NCBI GenBank assembly: GCA_019313245.1
Contig: JAFDBP010000300.1
Span: 1 to 34,960 of the forward strand
DNA: 34,960 nt
Reading direction: 5' to 3'
DNA from: Deltaproteobacteria bacterium
Lineage (GTDB): Bacteria > Myxococcota_A > UBA9160 > SMWR01
Shown here: one piece after another, positions 16,197 through 23,489 of the stretch
How the letters are laid out: each line of letters opens with the position of its first letter
Numbering within the stretch: position 1 is the first letter of the stretch
Translations under genes and position numbers: made by a program
Notes under the pieces: generated by a model
Told to the model about the DNA's origin: nothing
Databases searched by the model: none
Seen by the model: the letters and a program-made list of their open reading frames with translations, nothing else

Positions 16197-19135
16197 GGTT
16201 GGGACTCCTTTGGGATGCCCGAGAGGTCGACACTTGCGGAGCTGCGCAGTTCGAGCCCCGCGTCGAGTTCACTCAGGTATTGGTTCCGCCGGGCGCGCTT
16301 GTTTTCGACGAACGGTCGAATCTGGAGCAGGGCGAGCTTGCCGTCCTTGAAGGCGAATTCGATGTCGGCCGGCAGCAGCTTGCCGTCTTCGTCGCGCAGG
16401 GTCGGAAAGCGGGTGACGTCCCTGGACATCGCGATCAGCTGCTTGATCTCGCCCGGTTTGAGCACTTCCGCGGTTCCGCTCGCGGGCGCCTTTGCGATCC
16501 CGCCGCTGAGCGGAACCAGCGTGCGCAGCGGCGCGGTGGCCTGGGCGAGAAACCGCACCTTGCCGGTGCGCGTGTCGATCAGCAGCGATTCCGCGGCCTG
16601 GCCCTCGACGGCGCCGCCGACGCCCTCGTTGACCGCCACGGTCAGGAACCGGGTGTCGCCGGTCTCGACATCCGCGGTGACCATCACGCCCGATTTCTCG
16701 GCCTGGAAGCTGTACTGGACGACGACTGCGGGGAAGACGTATTCCGGATCGGTCATGTTGCCCTGGCGCCAACCGTACGAGCGATCCTCGAAGGGTGATG
16801 CCCAAACTCTACGAATTGCCTCGAGAATATTCTCGTATCCGACGATGTTCGGCAGGGTCAGGTTGAGTCCGGCTCCGGTGAAGCCGGGCAGATCCTCGAC
16901 ATTGGTGTCGCTGCGGATGAACACGCCGTAGCTGCCGTCGGCGCCGAAGTTCTCGTCGAGCGCCGCGCGCAGCTGGGCCTTGAACTGCGGCCCGGGGTCG
17001 CAGGTCTCGATCCAGTGGCGCAGCTTGGCGAGAAACGCGCGCACCGTCTTCTGCTGTTGCTCGGGGTTGTCCTCGAGTTCTGCAATCGCGTCGTAGCGCG
17101 CCTTCATCCACTCGAAGACTGAAGGGCCGCCGCTCTCGATCGGCTGGTCGAGCAGCTTCCGGAAGGACGCGAAGGGGATGACGAAGCCCGGCGGTACGGC
17201 GTCGCCAAAGAAGTGCTTGAGCTCGCCGAGATTGGCGCCCTTGGGGCCCGAGGAGCGTCCCGAATCGGTCGCGCGCAGCTCGCTGAGCGAGATCATCTCG
17301 GCGCGCTCCAGGTCGAGTTTTTCGAGGTCGGGGCGAATCACCAACTCGCCGCCCTCGGCCGCCGTCGCGCCGAACACCGCGTCCCAGCGCGGCCCGTCTG
17401 CGCTGAGTCGCACGACGCCGCTGGGGCTCACCGCGAGCACCGATTTCTCGCCGATGTGCTGGCGCACGCTCGGCAGGATCTCTTCTCCGACGACGACGTT
17501 CGGCACGCCGAGGTTGCGCGCGAGCAACTGAACGTGGGAAAGCGAGCTGCCCTCGCCGAGCGTCAGGATGCCCGACACCGGCGGCAGCTCGGAGAGCGTT
17601 TCGGGCAACAGGTAGATGCCGTCCCGCTCGTACTCGTCGCCGGTCGCCTCGCGCAGCACGCCGCGCGAGAGGCCCGGGTTGAGCGCTCGCAGCCCCGCGC
17701 CGATCTTGCGGCCGAAGAGTTCGTGCTCGATCCCGGCGAGCTGGTTCGCGTCGAGCACGAGGCTGTCGATCACGGCGCCGTAGAAGAGCAGGGGGCTGCC
17801 GCGCATCCGATCCTGCGCGTAGAGGTGCGCGAGCGGTTCGATCTCGGCGAGCTTCTCGACGGGGATCGAGAAGTCGAAGGCGAGCCAGCGGGCCGCCCAC
17901 TCCGGCGCCCGCGCCAGGTAGCGCAGGGTTTCGCGGTACTGGTCGATGCTCAGCGAGGCTTTCGATGTGGCGCGCTTGATGCTCTCGCGCAGCTCGCGCA
18001 CGTGGCGGCCACTGATGAAGCCGGCGCCGTAGAGCGCGTAACCGGTCTGATCGAGCCAGCGCAGGCGCTGCGCGCGCGTGCTGGAATCGAGCCCCTTGAG
18101 GATCTCGGTGCTCGCGACGTAGGCGTCCCCTTCGATGACGATGCTGCCGCGCAGCAGTGCGATCACGCCTTCTGCACTCGCCGATCGCGGGACGCCGATG
18201 CGGAACTCGCTCAGCAGACGCGCGGCGGTCTCGAAGCGCGCGGCGGGACTCGCGGCGGCGGCGAGCGCCGACGCCGCGTCTCGCAACCTGCGATCGGCGT
18301 CTGGATCCTTCGTCTCGTCTGCGATGGCCAGCAGCGCGTCGGCGGCGCCGCGTGCGGCGTAGAGCTCGTCGATCGCGGCGGCGATCGTCTCGTACTCGGC
18401 CCTCAGCTCGGCCTTGCCGCGGGTCTTCGCGTAGTCGCGAACGCTCTTCGCATCACCCGCGTCCGGCGCGTTGTGGATCTTCGCGCGCAGCTGGGCGAAT
18501 GAAGCGTCCTTGTCGGCGATCACGACGGCGAGCTGGCGCACCTCGGTGGCGGTCGCCGATTGAGACTCGCGCGGGAACCAACGCACCGCTTCTCGAAACA
18601 GCGCGTAACGCGCGGGGTCGAGCCAGATCGGATCCGCGGCCATCGCGAGCAGGATCGCGTTGGCTGCGGCCTCCTCGTCTTCGGCCTGGAACGCGCCGCG
18701 GTAGGAGCGCGCCCCGCGGAAGATCCAACCGTCGTCCGCCTGGATCAGGAACTTCTCGATCAGGATCTGCTTGAGGGTGTCGAGGTCGGCGTCCTCGCCC
18801 GCAAACGCGTCGGACGGAATCGGCGCGAGCAGGTTCGCGATCTTGTAGCCGTCCGCGCGCATCTGCTGCACCCGCTCGGTCCAGAGGCCATGCTGAATTC
18901 CACCGCCGCGCTGCGAGCACGCGTAGGCCTTTGGGGGCTGGACGGATCCGTCCGCGCAAAACCAGCGGATTCCCTGAAAGGGTCCCTGTGGTGAGTTCTT
19001 CATCTGCTGAACCCACTGCAGGAGTTCGCTCGACTTTGCGTCCGTCGACGCCGCGGCGGGGAAAACGGAAAGGCCCAGCGCGAGCGGTGCGAGCAGCAAG
19101 GCGAGCCACGAGAGGGATCTGGGTTTGTCCGACAT
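16193..19135 (-). CDS. Exported dikinase-like protein: phosphohistidine swivel domain followed by PPDK/PEPS-type ATP-binding domain
   Basis: From ATG 19135 the protein has 980 residues and begins with a signal peptide (about 1-29, ending VFPAAA). ATG 19147 is an alternative start. Residues 30 to about 500 are mostly helical and match nothing I recognise. A swivel domain follows with the candidate phospho-histidine His534 in SSLSHVQLLARNLGVPNVVV. The C-terminal half is a PPDK N-terminal (ATP-grasp) domain: GPKGANLGEL (Lys632), IRSDTNVEDLPGFTGAGL (Arg741, Glu747), DIEFAF and LLQIRPF (Gln938, Arg940). The order His-domain then ATP-domain, without a PEP-binding barrel, is that of alpha-glucan water dikinases, not PEP synthase. 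The acceptor is unknown. It is coupled to the hydrolase gene downstream. Confidence 0.75.
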   Translation of the reverse strand: MSDKPRSLSWLALLLAPLALGLSVFPAAASTDAKSSELLQWVQQMKNSPQGPFQGIRWFCADGSVQPPKAYACSQRGGGIQHGLWTERVQQMRADGYKIANLLAPIPSDAFAGEDADLDTLKQILIEKFLIQADDGWIFRGARSYRGAFQAEDEEAAANAILLAMAADPIWLDPARYALFREAVRWFPRESQSATATEVRQLAVVIADKDASFAQLRAKIHNAPDAGDAKSVRDYAKTRGKAELRAEYETIAAAIDELYAARGAADALLAIADETKDPDADRRLRDAASALAAAASPAARFETAARLLSEFRIGVPRSASAEGVIALLRGSIVIEGDAYVASTEILKGLDSSTRAQRLRWLDQTGYALYGAGFISGRHVRELRESIKRATSKASLSIDQYRETLRYLARAPEWAARWLAFDFSIPVEKLAEIEPLAHLYAQDRMRGSPLLFYGAVIDSLVLDANQLAGIEHELFGRKIGAGLRALNPGLSRGVLREATGDEYERDGIYLLPETLSELPPVSGILTLGEGSSLSHVQLLARNLGVPNVVVGEEILPSVRQHIGEKSVLAVSPSGVVRLSADGPRWDAVFGATAAEGGELVIRPDLEKLDLERAEMISLSELRATDSGRSSGPKGANLGELKHFFGDAVPPGFVIPFASFRKLLDQPIESGGPSVFEWMKARYDAIAELEDNPEQQQKTVRAFLAKLRHWIETCDPGPQFKAQLRAALDENFGADGSYGVFIRSDTNVEDLPGFTGAGLNLTLPNIVGYENILEAIRRVWASPFEDRSYGWRQGNMTDPEYVFPAVVVQYSFQAEKSGVMVTADVETGDTRFLTVAVNEGVGGAVEGQAAESLLIDTRTGKVRFLAQATAPLRTLVPLSGGIAKAPASGTAEVLKPGEIKQLIAMSRDVTRFPTLRDEDGKLLPADIEFAFKDGKLALLQIRPFVENKRARRNQYLSELDAGLELRSSASVDLSGIPKESQP

Positions 19136-19241
19136 GCGGCGCAGCATACGGCAAATCTGCCCCCGAAGCGTCCGATTTTGGCCACTTGGGTGCTCGATCT
19201 GCGTCTCGTGATATCGTGCGCTCGGCCCGAGGGGTGCGCTG

Positions 19242-22200
19242 GTGCGAAAGCTCGGCATCGAGCCCGGTGAGGGGCGCTTGTTCTTCTGGGGAGCGGCGGC
19301 ACTCGCTCTGGCCGGCTGGGCGGACGTGTCCGTCAAGAACGCTTCGGAGACGCTCTTCCTCAAGCGCGGGCCCGGCGTCGATTACCTCCCGCTCGCATTC
19401 CTGCTCAACTCGATTCTGCTGGTCGGGACCACCTACGCGGTAGGGCGTGTGGCGGCGCGTTCCAATCGGCCGCTGTTGTTGCCGCGCGTCCTGTTTGGCG
19501 TGGCGGTGCTGCTGTTGCCGCTCTGGTACCTCGTCAGCATCGATGCGATCAGTTCGTTCGTTTTGCTGGTGCTCGCTTCGAAGCAGTTCGAATCGATTGC
19601 GCTGCTCGCGTTCTGGCTCGCGATGGGCGACCTGCTGGACGGCCGGCAGGCGAAGCGGTTGTTCGCGCCGATGATGGGTGGGTACACGCTCGGCAGCATC
19701 CTCGGGAGTTTTGCATCCGATCCGATCGGCCGCGCGGTCGGCGTCGAGGCGTTGCTGCCGGTTGGCGCCGTCGCATTCGCGCTGGCCGGGCTGCTCACAC
19801 TCCCGCTGAGGCGGATGCTGCCGAGGAGGTTCGAGCGGGGAACTCCGGGGGCCGAGCGGAAACCGACTGATTCTCGCGACAAGGCCAGCGGCGTGTCGCT
19901 TCGCGCGCTCTGGTCGGAAAACGAACTCTTCCGGCTGCTCTTCATCGGCGCCGCGGCGAGCGGACTGCTCGGCCCGATGCTGTACTTCCAGTTCCAATAC
20001 GTCGCCGACCAGGCGTCGGCCGGAGAGGACGGCCTGCTCGCGCTGTTCGCGGTGGTTCGCGGCTCGATCAACACCATCGTGCTCGCGACCCAGGTCATCG
20101 TCACGACGAGCCTCTTCAAGCGCATCGGCATTCCGCTGTCCATCGTGCTGTCGCCGCTCGTCTACCTGATCGGTTTCTGCGGCATGAGCATTCGGCTCAA
20201 CCTCGCCGCGGGTGTCGGCGCGCGCGCGGGAACCACGCTGCAGGACAACGCGATCCACGACCCCGCGATGCGGATTCTCTTCAATCTGTTTCCCGAGCGG
20301 GAGCGCTCGCGAGCCACGGGTTTGCTCGAGGGTCCGGTCAAGCGGGCCGGTGGTGCGATCGGCAACATCCTGAGCCTCGCGGCGGTTCATTTCGCGAGCG
20401 CGATCGCAGTGGGATACGTCGCGATTCCGATTGCACTGGTGTGGTTGCTCACGTCGCTGTCGCTGTGGCGGCGCTATCCCGCGCTGCTGCTGCGCGCTGC
20501 GACGCGGCGTTCCCGCTCCGGAGAAGAGCTCGACATTTCGGAGCTGATCGATCCGAACACGGTGCGCGTTCTCTCGACGCATCTCGCGAGCGGCCATCCC
20601 GGCCCCGCAATCGAACTGGTTTCCGAAGCGCCACCCGCGGAGGCCGCGAGCGCTCTGGCCGAAGCGGCGAGGGCCGCGCCCGAGTCGACCCGGCCGCTGC
20701 TGCTCGACGCGCTCGGTCGCGTGCTCGCGCGGACTGCAACCGAACCGGTTTCGAGTCAGCAGGCCTCGGAAGATCTCGAGAAACTGCTGGTGGAATGCGG
20801 CGAATTGAGCGATCGCGAGCGGGCGATCGTCGTGCAGGCCTACGGCCAGTTGACTCCGGGCGAGGAGGCGGTCCCGGTGCTCGAGTTTGCGCTCGCGGAC
20901 GCGTCGCCGGCGGTGCGCCTCGCGGCTGCCGCGGCGCTCGACCGACGCGGCCACCCGGTCGACGAGTTCGGGAATTTCTCGGAGGCGCTCGAGCGCGCGA
21001 TCGCCGGCGAGGATCCGGCTGAGCGACAGATCGCACTCGAAGAGCTTCGGGCCCATCTGCTCTGCTCGGAACGCGGGATCGAATGGGAGCGGGATCTCGA
21101 GCGGCTCACCCGACAGCTCGACCTCGAAAGCGATCGCGGAAGCGCCGCCGAGGCGATCGCCGAAGTTGCGCGCAAGCACGGCGCGGCGGCCGCGCCCGCG
21201 CGTGAGAAGATGCTCCAGCACCGCGATTCCGCCGGCTCGCGCGTGCGCGCCGCGTTGTTGTTGTTCTGCGGCTACGCGGGAATCGTCGACCAGGCCCCCT
21301 GGATGGTCGAGCAGGCCACCGGCGACGAGGCGCGTCTGCGCGCGGTTCGGAACGCCGCACGGGAGGGGTTGATCGCACTGGGGCCGCAAGCCGCCGACGT
21401 CCTGCTCGTCGAACTCTCGTTCGGCAAGCGCAGCACCCGCAGCGCGATCATGCCGGTCCTGCGCCAGCTGCGCGTGGAACGCGAGACGCTTCGGAGCCTC
21501 TACAATCGCGAACTCGAGTCGGTTCGGCGCAAGTTGATCCAGCGGCACGCACTGCGGGACGAACTCGCCGCAGCGATCGTTCTCGAACGCCTGAGGGAGC
21601 GCACGGACGAAGCGCTGCACACCGCGTTGTTGCTCCTCTCCGCAATCTACGACGAGGATCGCATTGCGGAACTCGGAGACAGGATCAAGCGCGGCGGAGG
21701 CGCGGGCGTCAACGCCATGTTGCTGGAGGCGTTGGACGCGCTGCTCGGCCCTCGAGAGAAGGCGGAGTTGATGCCGTTGATGGGGGATCGCTCACTCGAG
21801 CTGCGAGCGCGCTCGGCGGCGGCTGCGCTCGGCGTTCCGCTGCCGGACGTGAAGCAGGCGACGATCGCGCTGCTCGAGGGCTCCGACGAACTCACCCGCA
21901 TGCTGGTCGCCGAAACGCTCGTGGAGAGGGTCGAGGCGGAGGATCGTCTGGCCAGCGCGGTCGATGTAGAGGATCATCGGCGGGTGCTGAACCCGGTCGA
22001 AATCGCGCTCCACCTGAAGAGCCTGCCGCTGTTCGAGGGTTTGACCACGCGTCAGCTGATGGATCTCGCGAACGAGGTTCGCGAAGAGCAGCACGCTGCG
22101 GGGGAGGTCATCTTTCGAGAGGGCGAACCCGGGGACTGCCTCTATCTGATCGTGGACGGGCAGGTCCGGGTCACGCGCGGAGAGACCCTGCTGCGCGATC

Positions 22201-22409
22201 AGGGGCCCAAGAGCTTCTTCGGCGAGATCGCCGTGCTCGAGGACGTGAGCCGAACGGCCACGATCACGGCCACCTCTCCGCTGCGGTTGCTGCGACTGGA
22301 TCGGGACGACTTGCTGCGGCTGATGGAGGAATTGCCGGGGATCGCGATCGGGATCTGCCGGAACCTGTCGCGGCGGGTCAGCGAGCTCACCGAGCGGGTT
22401 CGGGCGTAA
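19242..22409 (+). CDS. NTT-like membrane transporter fused to HEAT-like repeats and a cyclic-nucleotide-binding domain
   Basis: This 1055-residue, three-part protein starts at GTG 19242, seven bases after GAGGGG. Residues 1 to about 420 form a polytopic membrane domain. FWLAMGDLLDGRQAKRLF and the following GGYTLGSILGSF are NTT/TLC-like, so it is probably a distant ATP/ADP-translocase relative. About 430-915 is a long alpha-helical array rich in Ala/Leu/Glu with HEAT-like periodicity (for example LADASPAVRLAAAAALDRRG). About 919-1050 is a Crp-type cyclic-nucleotide-binding domain with a phosphate-binding cassette FGEIAVLEDVSRTAT (Glu995, Arg1004). The layout suggests membrane transport gated from the cytoplasm by cAMP or cGMP. 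It is divergent from the dikinase-like gene across about 105 bases. Confidence 0.82.
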   Translation: MRKLGIEPGEGRLFFWGAAALALAGWADVSVKNASETLFLKRGPGVDYLPLAFLLNSILLVGTTYAVGRVAARSNRPLLLPRVLFGVAVLLLPLWYLVSIDAISSFVLLVLASKQFESIALLAFWLAMGDLLDGRQAKRLFAPMMGGYTLGSILGSFASDPIGRAVGVEALLPVGAVAFALAGLLTLPLRRMLPRRFERGTPGAERKPTDSRDKASGVSLRALWSENELFRLLFIGAAASGLLGPMLYFQFQYVADQASAGEDGLLALFAVVRGSINTIVLATQVIVTTSLFKRIGIPLSIVLSPLVYLIGFCGMSIRLNLAAGVGARAGTTLQDNAIHDPAMRILFNLFPERERSRATGLLEGPVKRAGGAIGNILSLAAVHFASAIAVGYVAIPIALVWLLTSLSLWRRYPALLLRAATRRSRSGEELDISELIDPNTVRVLSTHLASGHPGPAIELVSEAPPAEAASALAEAARAAPESTRPLLLDALGRVLARTATEPVSSQQASEDLEKLLVECGELSDRERAIVVQAYGQLTPGEEAVPVLEFALADASPAVRLAAAAALDRRGHPVDEFGNFSEALERAIAGEDPAERQIALEELRAHLLCSERGIEWERDLERLTRQLDLESDRGSAAEAIAEVARKHGAAAAPAREKMLQHRDSAGSRVRAALLLFCGYAGIVDQAPWMVEQATGDEARLRAVRNAAREGLIALGPQAADVLLVELSFGKRSTRSAIMPVLRQLRVERETLRSLYNRELESVRRKLIQRHALRDELAAAIVLERLRERTDEALHTALLLLSAIYDEDRIAELGDRIKRGGGAGVNAMLLEALDALLGPREKAELMPLMGDRSLELRARSAAAALGVPLPDVKQATIALLEGSDELTRMLVAETLVERVEAEDRLASAVDVEDHRRVLNPVEIALHLKSLPLFEGLTTRQLMDLANEVREEQHAAGEVIFREGEPGDCLYLIVDGQVRVTRGETLLRDQGPKSFFGEIAVLEDVSRTATITATSPLRLLRLDRDDLLRLMEELPGIAIGICRNLSRRVSELTERVRA

Positions 22410-22476
22410 TCGGGACGCGCCGCAGGGCGGCACGTGCGAACCGAGGCTCCGCGCGGGCGCTTTGCTCGGGTTCCGC

Positions 22477-22505
22477 TTGATCTCGGCCTCCGAACGGCCG
22501 ACAAT
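22477..22505 (+). promoter_or_regulatory. Candidate sigma-70 promoter with internal palindrome
   Basis: TTGATC (22477-22482) and GACAAT (22500-22505) are separated by 17 bases, with a strong ribosome-binding site and ATG 40 bases downstream. The spacer holds CGGCC-N7-GGCCG (22484-22500), which could be an operator or chance GC symmetry. Each hexamer matches the consensus at four of six positions. Confidence 0.35.
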
Positions 22506-22529
22506 TGGAGGCGTGGTCCAAATCCGAGT

Positions 22530-22537
22530 GGAGGTGA
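22530..22537 (+). promoter_or_regulatory. Near-perfect Shine-Dalgarno that sets the start of the small exported protein
   Basis: GGAGGTGA lies five bases before ATG 22543 and is close to a full anti-SD complement. It favours this ATG over earlier in-frame starts (the frame is open from 22462). Confidence 0.75.
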
Positions 22538-22542
22538 GGGGA

Positions 22543-22827
22543 ATGCAGTCGAACATCGGGCACCGGCGCGCTGAGGGCCGGCGGAAATCGCGCCGCAGCG
22601 GTCTGACGCGGCTGTTCGCTACCACCACCGCGCTCGCCATGCTGGCCGCCGCTTCGCCCGCCGCCGCCGCCGAAGAGTACGACGAGACCTACAGCGGTCA
22701 CCCGCTTCGCGTCGTCGCCTACGTACTGCATCCGATCGGCGTGATCCTCGACACCCTGATCTTCAAACCGTTCCACTGGATCGGCAGTCACGAACCGATC
22801 AAGACGCTGGTGGGTCAGAAGGACTGA
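22543..22827 (+). CDS. Small exported protein of unknown function
   Basis: The 94-residue protein has a strongly basic N-terminus (HRRAEGRRKSRRSG), a hydrophobic core (LFATTTALAMLAAASPAAAA) and a signal-peptidase-like AAA-E junction near residue 44. The mature part is only about 50 residues: EEYDETYSGHPLRVVAYVL, then HPIGVILDTLIFKPFHWIGS. The pattern HPLR..AY..HP.G...D.LI.KP.HWI recurs, from memory, in short hypothetical proteins of deltaproteobacteria and other Gram-negative phyla. I know of no characterised member. The mature part is amphipathic and may associate with a membrane. A very strong ribosome-binding site suggests high expression. It follows the NTT-HEAT fusion by 133 bases and has its own candidate promoter. 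Confidence 0.7.
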   Translation: MQSNIGHRRAEGRRKSRRSGLTRLFATTTALAMLAAASPAAAAEEYDETYSGHPLRVVAYVLHPIGVILDTLIFKPFHWIGSHEPIKTLVGQKD

Positions 22828-22887
22828 TCGCCCGGCCAGCCACTCCCGCATCGCGGCGAAAGATTGCTTGTACCGACAGCCAGCCAT

Positions 22888-22903
22888 TGGTATGGTTGTT
22901 GCA
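22888..22903 (+). promoter_or_regulatory. Candidate sigma-54 (RpoN) promoter upstream of lptC
   Basis: TGGTATGGTTGTTGCA fits TGGCAC-N5-TTGCA at nine of eleven defined positions, with exact GG/GC spacing. Transcription would begin near 22914, about 70 bases before lptC. rpoN itself lies in the run of genes downstream. No activator-binding site was identified. Confidence 0.4.
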
Positions 22904-22982
22904 TGTTGTTACTCCCCAATCTCGCTCCTCCTGACGAGCACCCAACGCAGTCGCGAAAACGCGCGGGGTGGCCCCCCTCCTG

Positions 22983-23489
22983 ATGCCCCAGTTCAACTTC
23001 ATTCGGACGCTCGCGATTGCGGCGGGCGGCATCCTGGTAGCGAGTTCGTCCGCGGGCGAGTCGCCGGGCCTTCGCGTCTCGGGCATGACCTTCGTCGGAA
23101 GCCGCGGCGAGCAGAGTGAATTGGTGGTGCGCTCCGATACCGCCTTCTTCCGGCCGGACTCGGGTGTGGCGGATCTGGAAGTCGTGCGGGCGCGGGTTTC
23201 GGATGCCAAGAGGGGCGAGAGCTTTCAGATGCAGTGCGATCGAGCCGAACTCGACGTCGAGACGAACGATTTCACCGCGACCGGAAACGTGAAGGGACTC
23301 ACCGGAGACGGGCAGCGTTACAGCGCGCCCTGGGTTCGCTACGAGCACGCTTCGTCGACGCTTTCGACCGACGCACCGGTCACCATGGTCGACAGCGGGG
23401 GAACGTTTCGCGGGGACGGCTTTCGCTACCACATCGACGAGCGCCGTTTCGAACTGCTCGGAAACGTCGTGATGGAGCAGACGCCGTGA
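22983..23489 (+). CDS. lptC: LPS export periplasmic/membrane-anchored protein LptC
   Basis: From ATG 22983 the protein has 168 residues; a GTG at 22968 would add five, and neither has a strong ribosome-binding site. An N-terminal hydrophobic segment (TLAIAAGGILVASS) serves as anchor or signal. The remainder is a beta-rich LptC/OstA-type jellyroll: VSGMTFVGSRGEQSELVVRS, a central DFTATGNVKG repeat-like strand, and RRFELLGNVVMEQ at the end. LptC receives lipopolysaccharide from the LptB2FG extractor and hands it to LptA. Sequence conservation in the family is weak. The assignment rests on these strand motifs plus position directly before lptA and lptB, with a four-base GTGA overlap into lptA. 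Confidence 0.85.
   Translation: MPQFNFIRTLAIAAGGILVASSSAGESPGLRVSGMTFVGSRGEQSELVVRSDTAFFRPDSGVADLEVVRARVSDAKRGESFQMQCDRAELDVETNDFTATGNVKGLTGDGQRYSAPWVRYEHASSTLSTDAPVTMVDSGGTFRGDGFRYHIDERRFELLGNVVMEQTP

Noticed and set aside
16193-19135. Annotation as PEP synthase or pyruvate phosphate dikinase
   Set aside because: There is no C-terminal PEP-binding barrel, the domain order is reversed and a signal peptide is present, so a metabolic PEP synthase is not supported.
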